NCBI GenBank assembly: GCA_021782365.1
Contig: JAJXVB010000001.1
Location: forward strand, 310,001-374,000
Reading direction: 5' to 3'
Length of the DNA: 64,000 nucleotides
Source: Pseudomonadota bacterium
GTDB taxonomy: Bacteria > Pseudomonadota > Gammaproteobacteria > Burkholderiales > Gallionellaceae
The notes beneath the pieces are model-generated. The model ran no database searches, was not told where the DNA came from, and worked only from the letters and a program-made list of their open reading frames with translations. The position numbers and the translations under genes are program-made. This document shows, piece by piece, positions 10,268 through 20,239 of the stretch (positions within the stretch are counted from its first letter, which is position 1; the number at the start of each line of letters is the position of its first letter).

Positions 10268-12460
10268 TTAGGCCGCCATAACGCGCTTCACCATCGCCTC
10301 AGCGGTCAGCCCGTTGAACGCCATGATTTCCGCAGGCGTTGCCGTGGTCTCGCCGCGCTTCCATGCGAAGGTGTCGCGCCTTGCAGCGCGCGTACGCAAC
10401 AGAACGGGCTCGAGAACGGCGCTTGGGCCACCGCTCACGGCGAGCAGCATGTCCGCATCGAAGAGCGCGTTGAAATGCGCATCGTCCATGAACTTGTTGT
10501 CAGGCTCTGCCACCGTATCCCAGGAAATGTCGACCGAGCGATACAGGCGGCGGGGGTTCACCACAGACACGATGCGCACCTTGTAGCCATCCGCCTCCAG
10601 CCTGTCCTTCGCCTCGAATACAGGCATCAGGACCATGTCGCCGGTCACCGCGAACACAACCGTCTTGCTGCCGCCCTTGCTCTCGTATATGGTCGCAGCA
10701 CCTTCTTCCACCGCATGCTTCGCCTCTTCTACGCTCATGTAAACGGGCAGCGGGCTCTTGGACGCGATGATCACCATGCACTTGTTGAAGCTGTTTGTCG
10801 CGTATTCGTATGCCGCCTGTATCACGTTCGCATCGCAGGGAAACAGCGGATAGGTGTTGCCGTTTCGCATCTGCGCCGCGAAGTAGTTCTCGATCTCTGG
10901 GCGCTGGTGCGTCCATCCGTTCCTTCCCTGCTCAAGCGCTCCCGCCGTGAACATCGAAACGACGGAAGGCGTCTTGCGGCGCAGTTCGGCCATCGCCTGG
11001 GCCACGGTCTGGACGATCGGCCATCCGTTGATCGCGAAGCTCTCGTAGGACAACCAGATCGCGCGCGAACCGAAGAGGCAGAGTCCAGCCGCGAGACCCG
11101 CACAGGCATCCTCGTTGAGAGGCTCGTACACCTGACCTTCCGGCTCCTGGTTGTATAGCGGATCGACGGTTGGATGGCGGATCTTCAGCGCATCGTTGAT
11201 GTTCTTCATCGCAGAGGCCTCGTTGCCGTCCGCATTGGTGACGACGAAGCGCTTGTCCTGCGTGCCAACATAGGCGACCAGGGCGCCCATCGCGGTTGCG
11301 GGAACCGCCCTCTCGCCCTTGGCGTATTCATGGATCGGCATCTTGCCGAGCGGAGCCAGCTCCAGAACATGCTCGGTCACCGCGGTCCTGACAGCCGGCC
11401 CGCCGCCTGCGCGCACGAAATTCTCGCGCACGATCGCCCAAGCCTCAGGGTTCAGCGCGCGGCGTTTCAGGCCTTCTATCATATGCGGCTTGTCCAGGCT
11501 GTCTGCAGGATAGAGGTTGTGCGACTTTGCGCCCACGGTATGCACGCCCGTGCCCTTCAGCTGCTTGATGATGAATGCGGTGAGCGTGCCGCCGAGCGCG
11601 GATTTGGCAGCCTTGTCCACACCGTTGAGCACGGCTGAAGCAAAAGCCAGACGCTGCTTCAGCGAAAAGCGCGAGCTGTCGACATAATCCCCGGCCTGAT
11701 TGCTGTCGTCAAAATCCTTCGCATCGATCAGCACGACTTCCTTGAAGCCATGCCCCTTCCAGTAGGCGATCATTTCCTCGTTGGTGAATCTCGACACCAT
11801 GGAATGATGCTCCTGGCTGTATCCGTTCCAGATCAGGGTCGGCAGGAAATTGGTCACCCTGGGGTATGCGGTATTGAAGTGCATCATCGAATTCAGCACA
11901 TAGGGCTCGCCCATGCCGCCGTCGCCTATGGTCACCGGGAAAAGCTTGCCGGGATGCAAAAGCGCTCCCGCCATCGCGAAGTGCTGCCCCTGCCCCAAGG
12001 GACCTGCAGGCGCAAGAAGCCCGGGGATCGCGCCGGACAGATGACCCAGGAGACCATGCTTTTCGCGGAAACGCGCCATCATGTCGCTCATGGTCTTGAT
12101 GCCCATCTCTTCAAGCGAGGTGTCTAGGAACATCGCGCTGTAGAAGCCGGGAGCATGATGACCCACTTCGGTGACGATATTGGTGTGACCCAGCATCACA
12201 AGCGATGCATAAGCTTCGGCACTGCTGGCGAATCCGCCGGGATGCCCTGAACCCTTGGAGCCGCAAACCTGAAGCGTGACATAGCGCAGCGCATCGGCCA
12301 TCAAGAGGGTCTGGTAGGCCGCATCTGCCGAATTCGAATCCTTGATCGCAGCCTCGCCCTCGGCGATTGCCGCACGGCCTGCGTGCCTTGAGAAATCCTC
12401 CCAGGCCTCACCGAAGTACTGGATGCCCTCACAAAATTTGGGTGCTGCGCTCGTCGTCAT
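10268..12460 (-). CDS. Transketolase/phosphoketolase-like thiamine diphosphate-dependent enzyme
   Basis: 730 aa from MTTSAAPKF; GSKGSGHPGGFASSAEAYASL and GDGGMGEPYVLNSMMHFN (TPP region), C-terminal transketolase-like half. Substrate not recognised. Confidence 0.7.
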   Translation of the reverse strand: MTTSAAPKFCEGIQYFGEAWEDFSRHAGRAAIAEGEAAIKDSNSADAAYQTLLMADALRYVTLQVCGSKGSGHPGGFASSAEAYASLVMLGHTNIVTEVGHHAPGFYSAMFLDTSLEEMGIKTMSDMMARFREKHGLLGHLSGAIPGLLAPAGPLGQGQHFAMAGALLHPGKLFPVTIGDGGMGEPYVLNSMMHFNTAYPRVTNFLPTLIWNGYSQEHHSMVSRFTNEEMIAYWKGHGFKEVVLIDAKDFDDSNQAGDYVDSSRFSLKQRLAFASAVLNGVDKAAKSALGGTLTAFIIKQLKGTGVHTVGAKSHNLYPADSLDKPHMIEGLKRRALNPEAWAIVRENFVRAGGGPAVRTAVTEHVLELAPLGKMPIHEYAKGERAVPATAMGALVAYVGTQDKRFVVTNADGNEASAMKNINDALKIRHPTVDPLYNQEPEGQVYEPLNEDACAGLAAGLCLFGSRAIWLSYESFAINGWPIVQTVAQAMAELRRKTPSVVSMFTAGALEQGRNGWTHQRPEIENYFAAQMRNGNTYPLFPCDANVIQAAYEYATNSFNKCMVIIASKSPLPVYMSVEEAKHAVEEGAATIYESKGGSKTVVFAVTGDMVLMPVFEAKDRLEADGYKVRIVSVVNPRRLYRSVDISWDTVAEPDNKFMDDAHFNALFDADMLLAVSGGPSAVLEPVLLRTRAARRDTFAWKRGETTATPAEIMAFNGLTAEAMVKRVMAA

Positions 12461-12582
12461 GTTGTTGCTCCTATCAGGTTCATTTCGCCACTTCCAGTGG
12501 CACTCGGCAATCGGTAAAAAAACATTTGCAGCCAGAATACTCCCCGCTATAATATTTCGCAATACACAATCGTTTTCACAAT

Positions 12583-13371
12583 ATGAAAAAAGAACCCAAC
12601 TCAATACAGGTGATCGAACGGCTCGCAAGATTGCTCGACGCGATCGCGGCCCAGAAGGAGGATGCGAGCCTCAAGGTGCTCTCAGCAGAAACAGGCCTGC
12701 ATCCGTCCACCGCATTTCGCATACTCGCCTCGCTTGCCGAAGAGGGCTTCGTCGAACGCACGAGCCGCGGCAACTACCGGCTGGGCGTGAAGCTCATGCA
12801 GCTTGGCAACCGCGTCGGCGCCAGCACGGATTTCAGGAAAATCGCATTGCCCGTGATGAAAACGCTGCGCGACCAGCTGGACGAAACGGTCAATCTCACC
12901 GTGCGCGAAGGCGACGAGGTCGTGTATATAGAGCGCAGTCTCGCAAATCGTATGATCAGGGTGGAGCAGGTGATCGGCAGCCGCGCGCCTCTGCACGTTA
13001 CAGCAGTGGGAAAGCTGATGCTGGGCGAATTGGGCGAGGAAGCCTGTCGCGGCTATGCAAAGCGCAGCAAGCTTCCCCAGTACACGGTCAACACCCACAA
13101 AACCGTTGCCTCGCTGATCAAGGACTGCATCGCGTCTGCCAAGCGCGGCTATGCCTATGACGATGAGGAGGCGGAAATGGGCGTGGGATGCATAGGCGCA
13201 CTGATACGCGATGCGAGCGGGCAGGTGATCGCGGGGCTATCCGTGTCGGCCCCGATAGAGCGGCGCCGGGACGAATGGACAGAACTCGTGATGCAGGCGA
13301 GCGAGCAGATTTCCAGGCAGCTCGGTTATCATGCGTCATTTTCGAACCATCATCAAAGAGGGAACACATGA
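12583..13371 (+). CDS. IclR family transcriptional regulator
   Basis: 262 aa; N-terminal wHTH (LSAETGLHPSTAFRILASLAEEGFVERTSRGNYRLG) and IclR ligand domain. Confidence 0.9.
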   Translation: MKKEPNSIQVIERLARLLDAIAAQKEDASLKVLSAETGLHPSTAFRILASLAEEGFVERTSRGNYRLGVKLMQLGNRVGASTDFRKIALPVMKTLRDQLDETVNLTVREGDEVVYIERSLANRMIRVEQVIGSRAPLHVTAVGKLMLGELGEEACRGYAKRSKLPQYTVNTHKTVASLIKDCIASAKRGYAYDDEEAEMGVGCIGALIRDASGQVIAGLSVSAPIERRRDEWTELVMQASEQISRQLGYHASFSNHHQRGNT

Positions 13372-13784
13372 AATCGAAAAAATATCTCACGCTGAGCGAT
13401 GCCAAGCTGATCGCAGCCTCCTGCGAGACAGAGGCGATACGCCACAACTGGGCGGTCAGCATCGCGATCGTCGACGACGGAGGCCACCTGATCTGGCTGC
13501 AGCGCCTGGACAACGCGCCTTTGACCAGCATGGAGATCGCGACAGGCAAGGCGCGCACCGCCGCGCTCGGACGCAGGCCTTCCAAGGCATATGAGGAGGT
13601 CGTGGGTGGCGGACGCAACGCATTTCTCTCCGTTCCAGGAGGGCTTACCATGCTGGAAGGCGGCGAACCCATCATGGTCGACGGCGAATGCGCGGGCGCG
13701 GTCGGCGTATCCGGCGTAAAATCCAATGAAGACGCGCAGGTTGCGCGCTTTGGCATAAGCGAATTCATGGGCCGACAGCCCTGA
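13368..13784 (+). CDS. HbpS/GlcG-like (heme-binding protein family) protein
   Basis: Start MKSKKYLTLSDAKLIAASCETEA at 13368 overlaps the IclR stop (ATGA); VSIAIVDDGGHLIWLQRLDNAP...GVSG typical of the family. Confidence 0.8.
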   Translation: MKSKKYLTLSDAKLIAASCETEAIRHNWAVSIAIVDDGGHLIWLQRLDNAPLTSMEIATGKARTAALGRRPSKAYEEVVGGGRNAFLSVPGGLTMLEGGEPIMVDGECAGAVGVSGVKSNEDAQVARFGISEFMGRQP

Positions 13785-13804
13785 AAGATCAAAGGAAAAC
13801 ATCG

Positions 13805-14533
13805 ATGCGCATCGGACTGTTCGTCACCTGCCTCGTCGACTCCATGCGTCCAAAGATAGGCTTTGCGGCGCTCAAATTGCTTGAGGCCGCAGGCTGTGAA
13901 GCAATCGTGCCGGAAAGTCAGACCTGCTGCGGCCAGCCTGGATACAACTCGGGCGACAGCAAGACGGCTAAGTATCTCGCGCTGAAATTCCTCTCGGAAT
14001 TCGAGAGCTTCGATTACGTCGTCATTCCTTCCGGATCCTGCGCCGGCATGATACGCGCGCACTACCCGAGGCTATTCGAAGACGAACCCGAACTGTTCGA
14101 AAGATTCCTGAAGATTGCAGAGCGCACATTCGAGCTGACCGACTTCCTGCACAGGATAGCGAAGCTTGAAAAAATGCCGGGCGCATTCAAGGGCCACCTG
14201 ACCTATCACGACTCCTGTTCAGGCCTTCGCGAACTCGACGTATACAAACAGCCGCGCGAACTGCTTGCAAAAATGCCAGGAGTAAGCTTAAACGAGATGG
14301 TCGAATCGACCACATGCTGCGGCTTCGGCGGGACATTCTCCGTGAAGTATGGAGAGCTCTCGGCCCGCATGTCGGACAACAAATGCAGGCACATCGCTGA
14401 AACCCATGCGGGCACCATCGCTGGCGGAGACCTGGGATGCCTGCTCAACATCGAAGGCAGATTAAGACGCAATGGAGACCATAGCACCCGCGTGCGGCAC
14501 ATCGCGGAAATCCTGGCAGGCGGAGAAGACTGA
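13805..14533 (+). CDS. lutA: LutA-like (Fe-S)-binding lactate utilisation protein
   Basis: 242 aa; RIGLFVTCLVDSMRPKIGFAALKLLEAAGCE, two CCG motifs (QTCCGQPGYN, STTCCGFGGTFSVK). Confidence 0.88.
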   Translation: MRIGLFVTCLVDSMRPKIGFAALKLLEAAGCEAIVPESQTCCGQPGYNSGDSKTAKYLALKFLSEFESFDYVVIPSGSCAGMIRAHYPRLFEDEPELFERFLKIAERTFELTDFLHRIAKLEKMPGAFKGHLTYHDSCSGLRELDVYKQPRELLAKMPGVSLNEMVESTTCCGFGGTFSVKYGELSARMSDNKCRHIAETHAGTIAGGDLGCLLNIEGRLRRNGDHSTRVRHIAEILAGGED

Positions 14534-15933
14534 TGCATAACGCATCCCTAGACTTCAAGCGCCAGGTCACCATAAAGCTTGCAGACGAAAGGCTGCAGCA
14601 GGCGCTGTCGCGGTTGCAATCCCGCTTCGTCGAAGGCCGCTCTGCCGTGATCAGCGAGATACACGATCTTCAGGAAACGCGCGATGCGGCGGCTCAAATC
14701 CGCGACCGCGTTCTCGACAATCTCGAACACTGGCTGTTGAGATTCGAAGAGCAGGCGACAAGCCGCGGCGCGATCGTGCACTGGGCGGAGACGGCCGAGG
14801 ATGCAAACCGCATCGTCGCAGAAATAGCAGCCCTTCATCAAGTGAAGCGTGTCGCAAAATCGAAGTCCATGGTCAGCGAGGAATGCGGGCTTAACGATGC
14901 GCTCGAAAAGGCGGGTGTCACGGTCGTGGAAACCGACCTTGGCGAATACATCCTTCAGCAGGCTCATGAGGCGCCTTCCCACATCGTCGCCCCCGTCGTG
15001 CACAAGAACAAGGAGGAGATCTCGGACCTCTTCGCAAACGTGCACAAGCTTCCGCGCAAGACGGGCATCGCCGAGCTATGCAGGGAAGCCCGCGAGGTTC
15101 TACGCCCTGCCTTCCTGAATGCCGACATGGGCATCTCGGGCGCAAACTTTCTGATCGCCGAAACCGGCTCCGCGCTCATCGTCACCAACGAGGGAAACGG
15201 GAGGCTCGTGACCACGCTGCCTCGCGTCCATGTCGCGATCACCGGCATAGAAAAGGTCGTGCCCACGCTGGAAGACGTCTCCATACTGTTGCGCCTGCTC
15301 CCGCGCTCCGCGACAGGACAGTCGATCACCAACTATGTCTCGATGCTGACAGGCAAAAAGGGAGAAACCGACCCGGAAGGACCCGAGCATTTCCACATCA
15401 TACTCTTGGACAACGGAAGAAGCAGTCTCGTTGGCACGCCGATGCAGGAGATGCTGCGCTGCATACGCTGTGGCGCATGTATGAACCACTGCCCCGTATA
15501 TCAGAACATAGGCGGGCATGCATACGGATGGGTGTATCCGGGGCCGATGGGGTCGATACTCACGCCGCTACTCGACGGGATCGAAAAATCGCCCGATCTT
15601 CCCAATGCATCGACGCTGTGCGGCGCTTGCGCCGTGGTCTGCCCGGTCAAGATTCCCCTTCCAGACCTGCTCAGGAAATTGCGCGAGAAGCAGCTTGCGC
15701 TTGGCATCAGACCGCGCAAGGAAAGCGCGCTGCTGAAAGCATGGTCATGGCTTGCGCTGCACCCGAAAGCCTATGCTTTATCAACGAGGATCGCGGTCCG
15801 TGTAATGAAGCTCATGGGCGGAAAGGAAGGATTGCTGCACAGGCTTCCCGGCGCATCCGGCTGGACCGATGGGCGCGATTTTCCTGCTCCCGAAGGAAAG
15901 ACCTTCCGCGAGATGTACAGGGAGCAAGCATGA
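14533..15933 (+). CDS. lutB: LutB-like iron-sulfur lactate utilisation protein
   Basis: 466 aa; CIRCGACMNHCPVY and LCGACAVVCPVKIP ferredoxin motifs; LutB N-terminal region. Confidence 0.9.
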   Translation: MHNASLDFKRQVTIKLADERLQQALSRLQSRFVEGRSAVISEIHDLQETRDAAAQIRDRVLDNLEHWLLRFEEQATSRGAIVHWAETAEDANRIVAEIAALHQVKRVAKSKSMVSEECGLNDALEKAGVTVVETDLGEYILQQAHEAPSHIVAPVVHKNKEEISDLFANVHKLPRKTGIAELCREAREVLRPAFLNADMGISGANFLIAETGSALIVTNEGNGRLVTTLPRVHVAITGIEKVVPTLEDVSILLRLLPRSATGQSITNYVSMLTGKKGETDPEGPEHFHIILLDNGRSSLVGTPMQEMLRCIRCGACMNHCPVYQNIGGHAYGWVYPGPMGSILTPLLDGIEKSPDLPNASTLCGACAVVCPVKIPLPDLLRKLREKQLALGIRPRKESALLKAWSWLALHPKAYALSTRIAVRVMKLMGGKEGLLHRLPGASGWTDGRDFPAPEGKTFREMYREQA

Positions 15934-16580
15934 ACGCACGGGAAAAGATACTGGCAAAAATATCCGAGTCAAACCGCAAGCCTGACAAGGCTGCCTTGTC
16001 TCATCATCTTGAAAAACACCCACGCGGGCCTCAGCCTCTGGCCTTCGACGACCTGAAAAAGCGCTTTATGGAGCGCGCCTTGAAGCTCTCCAGCGACCTG
16101 GTCGAGGCAGAAGAATTCAGCCTTGCGCCAGGGCTGATCGCCGACTACTTGCGGCAGAAAATGCTACCCATGAAGGGCGTATGCTGGCCCAGTCTCTCTC
16201 ATCTTCCATGGATGGATGCAGGGCTAAACATCGAGGCAAGGCCTGCCGTAAACGAGGACATGGTGGGAATCACCGGCGCATTCTGCGCGATCGCCGAGAC
16301 GGGGACCCTGTTGCTTCTGGGCGGAGAAAAGACGCCCGCGTCGGTCAGCCTGCTGCCGGAAACCCATGTGGCGATCGTCGATCCGAGCCGCATCGTCGCG
16401 ACCATGGAAGATGCGTGGGATCTCTTGCGCCGCGAATTCGGAAAGCCTCCGAGGACCGTGAATTTCATCTCGGGCCCTTCGCGCACGGCCGACATAGAAC
16501 AGACCGTCACGCTGGGCGCGCACGGCCCCTATCGCGTGCTGCTGGTGCTAGCCCCTAGCCCTCGATGGAAATCGCCCTGA
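15930..16580 (+). CDS. lutC: LutC-like lactate utilisation protein
   Basis: 216 aa from MNAREKILAKISESN (ATG 15930, ATGA overlap with lutB); GITGAFCAIAETGTLLLLGGEKTP, GPSRTADIEQTVTLGAHGP. Confidence 0.88.
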   Translation: MNAREKILAKISESNRKPDKAALSHHLEKHPRGPQPLAFDDLKKRFMERALKLSSDLVEAEEFSLAPGLIADYLRQKMLPMKGVCWPSLSHLPWMDAGLNIEARPAVNEDMVGITGAFCAIAETGTLLLLGGEKTPASVSLLPETHVAIVDPSRIVATMEDAWDLLRREFGKPPRTVNFISGPSRTADIEQTVTLGAHGPYRVLLVLAPSPRWKSP

Positions 16581-17826
16581 AGTCGTTGACATTGGTCAGC
16601 GTGGGCCCCGTCACGACCGCATCGCCCAGCCTTCCGAAAAAACCGTGCCCATCGTTTCTTGCGAGGCTATCCATAGGGGACATGCCAAGCGAAAATGCGC
16701 GGGACAGCGTGTCGGGGGCAACATAGGCGCCAGCGACTTCCTCGCTGCCGTCCACTCCGTCCGTGTCCCCCGCCAGCGCATGTATGCCGGGTTCCCCGCG
16801 CAGCGTCAATGCAAGCGCAAGCAGAAACTCGACATTGCGCCCTCCCCGCCCATTTCCCCTGACCGTCACGGTCGTTTCACCCCCAGAGAGCAGCACACAG
16901 GGAGGCGAAAATGGCTGACTCCGTTTTTTGACCTGAAGCGCGATTCCCCCCATCACCCTGGCGACTTCGCGCGCCTCCCCCTCTATCGCATCCCCCAGGA
17001 TATGGCATGATATTCCCAGCCTCTCAGCTTCCTGCGAAGCCGCTTCCAGCGCCATCTGGGGTGTCGCGATCAGATGCGTCTCGATGGCTGGCAACCCAGG
17101 ATCCTTCGGCTTCACCGACTCTCCCTTCCCGCTTTCGAGCAACTCCTTCACGTGTTCCGGCACATTTATCGCATAGCGCTCCAACACGGCCAGCGCATCC
17201 CTGCATGTGGTGGAATCGGGAACGGTGGGACCTGACGCGATGTCGGCCGGATCGTCGCCCGGCACATCCGAGATGATCAGGTTCACGACTCTTGCTGGGT
17301 AACAGGCTCTGGCGAGCCTCCCCCCCTTGATCGCTGAAAGATGGCGGCGCACGCAGTTGATCTCCGAGATCGATGCGCCGCTTCTCAAAAGCTCCCTGTT
17401 GATGTGCTGCTTATCCTCGAGCGTAACCCCGTCCATCGGCAATGCGAGCAGCGAAGAGCCCCCGCCCGAGATGAGACAAAGCACGAGGTCGTCCTCCGTG
17501 AGATTGGACACCATCTTCAGCATGCGTCGGCTGGCCTTAAACCCCGCCTCGTCCGGCACGGGGTGGGCTGCCTCTGCAATTTCGATCTGGCTGCATTGCA
17601 TGGCATAACCGTAGCGCGTGACGACCAGTCCTTCCAACTTTGCATTGGGGTAGCAGTTTTCCACCGCGCGCGCCATCGCGGCAGACGCCTTTCCCGCGCC
17701 GATCACGATCAGCCTGCCTCGCGGCAGGGGAGGAACATGCGGAGGAATGCAAAGCTCCGGCTGCGCCCTCGCTATCGCGACTGAAAACATCCTCTTCAAA
17801 AGCTCGCGGGGGCTTTCCATGCTCAT
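16555..17826 (-). CDS. Glycerate 2-kinase (MOFRL/DUF4147 family)
   Basis: Start MSMESPRELLKRMF at 17826 (upstream extension in track is spurious); VIGAGKASAAMARAVE, SGGGSSLLALP, SGGETTVTVRGNGRGGRNVEFLLALAL, ALAGDTDGVDG. Confidence 0.88.
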   Translation of the reverse strand: MSMESPRELLKRMFSVAIARAQPELCIPPHVPPLPRGRLIVIGAGKASAAMARAVENCYPNAKLEGLVVTRYGYAMQCSQIEIAEAAHPVPDEAGFKASRRMLKMVSNLTEDDLVLCLISGGGSSLLALPMDGVTLEDKQHINRELLRSGASISEINCVRRHLSAIKGGRLARACYPARVVNLIISDVPGDDPADIASGPTVPDSTTCRDALAVLERYAINVPEHVKELLESGKGESVKPKDPGLPAIETHLIATPQMALEAASQEAERLGISCHILGDAIEGEAREVARVMGGIALQVKKRSQPFSPPCVLLSGGETTVTVRGNGRGGRNVEFLLALALTLRGEPGIHALAGDTDGVDGSEEVAGAYVAPDTLSRAFSLGMSPMDSLARNDGHGFFGRLGDAVVTGPTLTNVNDFRAISIEG

Positions 17827-18728
17827 ACTCCCCTCATCAGCCACCACCATGCGGCGAGCGTTGCGAAGGAAGCCATCAGACCGACAGCCACCATCAGCGT
17901 CGCAAAGGGAGGATCGAGGTCGTGCTCGGTGGCCAGAATCGCCGATGTGATCATCGGCGGCATCGCCGCTTCGAAAAGCGTGATCTGTATCGCCTGCCCT
18001 TGTGCATGCAGTAGGGGGACGTAAAGCATGTAAAGCACGAGGGGGGCTAGCACCAGCTTGAATCCGAGGCCGATCGCAAGCTTGCCTGCATTGCCTGCGA
18101 GATGCCCTAGCCTCAGTTGAAAGCCTACGGAGAGCAGAGCGAGCGGCGCCAGGGTGTCGCCCATGCGCTTCAACACCGCGCTCATCCATTCCGGATAGGC
18201 TAACGGCATCAGCAAAAGCGCGATGATGAGCGCGATGAATGGCGGGAATAGCACGATGCGTTTGATCATCGCGGAAAAGCTGGGCATGCCGGAAGAGTAG
18301 ATGCCAGCGAACGTGATGCCCAGCGTCGAGAGCACGAGAAATGAGCCAAGCTGGTCGACGATGATGCCGCTGGCAATCCCCTGGTGCCCGTAGAAGGCTT
18401 CTATCATCGGGAGCCCGACATAGGACGTGTTGCTTAACCCTCCTGTCAGGATCAGCGCGCCGACCGTCGCGCGCGGCCAGTTCATCCATCTCCCGAGCAA
18501 ACGGAAGAATCCCGCCGACATCGCAAACAGCAGCCAGCCCATCGCGCCCATCAGCCACACATCCCCCGTAAGCTTCAGGCTATGCACATAGAGCAGCGTC
18601 AGCGCAGGAAGCGATACGTGGATGATGAAGCTGTTCAACACCGCAGGCGTGTTGACCGGCATGCGCTTGTAGCGGTGCAGCAGCATGCCGGCGATGAAGC
18701 AGAATGCGAGCAGGATCAGGTTGTTCAT
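17823..18728 (-). CDS. AEC (auxin efflux carrier) family transporter
   Basis: 301 aa, multiple TM segments; GLSNTSYVGLPMIEAFYG motif; 4-nt overlap with glycerate kinase gene. Confidence 0.82.
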   Translation of the reverse strand: MNNLILLAFCFIAGMLLHRYKRMPVNTPAVLNSFIIHVSLPALTLLYVHSLKLTGDVWLMGAMGWLLFAMSAGFFRLLGRWMNWPRATVGALILTGGLSNTSYVGLPMIEAFYGHQGIASGIIVDQLGSFLVLSTLGITFAGIYSSGMPSFSAMIKRIVLFPPFIALIIALLLMPLAYPEWMSAVLKRMGDTLAPLALLSVGFQLRLGHLAGNAGKLAIGLGFKLVLAPLVLYMLYVPLLHAQGQAIQITLFEAAMPPMITSAILATEHDLDPPFATLMVAVGLMASFATLAAWWWLMRGV

Positions 18729-18743
18729 ACGCCGGCAGGCGGC

Positions 18744-20177
18744 TCAATGCGCAATGTTGGCCGAGATGTATGCCTTCAATTCATTCACATCCGCATCCAT
18801 CACGTGAACGCGCTGCGGCAAATCCTCTATGCCTTCAAGCGCCTTTGGGCGCTCAGGCTTCCTGTCCAGCGCTTCTATGATGGTCTCCTCGAACTTGGCA
18901 GGGAGTGCGGTCTCGAGGCAAACGAGAGGAAGCCCAGGCCTTCTCTGCTCGAGTCCCACTTTCAAACCGTCGGCGGTGTGTGTATCTATCATCACGCCGT
19001 ATTCCTCCCAGAGCTCGCGTATCGTCTTGAGCCTATCCTGATGCGTGCTCCTTCCCGATGCGAACTTGAAGCCAGGCAAGGCATGCCAGTATTCCGTTCC
19101 CTTGATGTCGAAGGAATCGCCCGTATCCACCCTGCTCCAGAGCTCGCGCACCTTCGCGCCGTCGCGCCCCACGAGATCGAAGACGAAGCGCTCGAAGTTG
19201 GACGCCTTGGAGATGTCCATCGAAGGGCTGCTGGTCTCGTAGGTATGCGCGGAATTGCGCGGGCGGTATGCGCCCGTCCTGAAGAATTCGTCCAGCACGT
19301 CGTTCTCGTTGGTCGCGAGTATCAGCTGGCCTATCGGCAGCCCCATCATGCGCGCGATGTGCCCTGCGCAGATGTTGCCGAAGTTGCCCGAAGGCACGGA
19401 GAACGCGACTTCCTCGTCGTTGGACTTGGTCGCTGCGAAATAGCCCTTGAAGTAGTAAACGATCTGCGCCGACACTCTTCCCCAGTTGATCGAATTGACC
19501 GTGCCTATCTTGTGTTCCGCCTTGAATGCATGGTCGTTGGAGACCGCCTTCACCAGGTCCTGAGCATCGTCGAACATGCCGTTGATCGCGATGTTATAGA
19601 TGTTGGGAACTTGAAGAGAATACATCTGCGCGCGCTGGAAGGCGCTCATCTTGCCGTTCGGGGAGAGCATGAAAACGCGTATACCCTTCTTTCCGCGCAT
19701 CGCATATTCGGCGGCAGAGCCCGTATCGCCAGAGGTTGCGCCCAGTATGTTGAGCTCCTGGTGCTGTTTGTCCAGCGCATACTCGAAGAGGTTGCCCAGA
19801 AGCTGCATCGCCATGTCCTTGAATGCGAGCGTGGGCCCGTTGGAGAGCTCGAGCAGATGCACGCCTGGCTCAAGCGTGCGCAGCGGCGTGATCTGTGAAA
19901 AATCGGAGTCCGCGCGCCCGTAACCGTATATCTCCTTTGTATAGGTTCTGTCTATGATGGACTTGAGATCATGCGCCGGAATGTCTGTTGCGAATTTGGA
20001 AAGGATTTCAAATGCAAGCTCCGCATAGGTAAGGCTGCGCCATAGATCGAGCTCCGCTCTCGAAACTTTGGGATAGTTTTCCGGAAGATAAAGTCCGCCG
20101 TCAGGAGCCAGGCCGCCCAGGAGTATCTCGGTGAATGATTTTGCGGGACTGTTGCCGCGCGTGGAGATGTATTTCAT
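18744..20177 (-). CDS. thrC: Threonine synthase
   Basis: Start MKYISTRGNSPAKSFTEILLGGLAPDGGLYLPE; NGPTLAFKDMAMQ PLP-lysine motif; GATSGDTGSAAEYA. Confidence 0.95.
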   Translation of the reverse strand: MKYISTRGNSPAKSFTEILLGGLAPDGGLYLPENYPKVSRAELDLWRSLTYAELAFEILSKFATDIPAHDLKSIIDRTYTKEIYGYGRADSDFSQITPLRTLEPGVHLLELSNGPTLAFKDMAMQLLGNLFEYALDKQHQELNILGATSGDTGSAAEYAMRGKKGIRVFMLSPNGKMSAFQRAQMYSLQVPNIYNIAINGMFDDAQDLVKAVSNDHAFKAEHKIGTVNSINWGRVSAQIVYYFKGYFAATKSNDEEVAFSVPSGNFGNICAGHIARMMGLPIGQLILATNENDVLDEFFRTGAYRPRNSAHTYETSSPSMDISKASNFERFVFDLVGRDGAKVRELWSRVDTGDSFDIKGTEYWHALPGFKFASGRSTHQDRLKTIRELWEEYGVMIDTHTADGLKVGLEQRRPGLPLVCLETALPAKFEETIIEALDRKPERPKALEGIEDLPQRVHVMDADVNELKAYISANIAH

Positions 20178-20239
20178 TAAATGACTCGCATTATGTTTAT
20201 GGCAATCAGCCAATCTTCGGCGCAGCAAAAAAGCAATGC

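Noticed and set aside
9596-11158. 520-aa plus-strand ORF
   Set aside because: Antisense to the DUF1537 kinase and TPP enzyme genes; His/Arg-rich shadow translation with no recognisable domain.
12461-12582. Possible IclR operator in the TPP-enzyme/iclR divergent region (repeated CACAAT)
   Set aside because: Only short imperfect direct repeats; no convincing palindrome, so not called.
13118-14062. 314-aa minus-strand ORF
   Set aside because: Antisense to iclR, the HbpS/GlcG-like gene and lutA, which have clear motifs and overlapping start/stop codons.
17827-18558. N-terminal extension of the 667-aa ORF 16555-18558
   Set aside because: Lies inside the AEC transporter gene in another frame; the glycerate kinase start at 17826 overlaps the AEC stop by ATGA.
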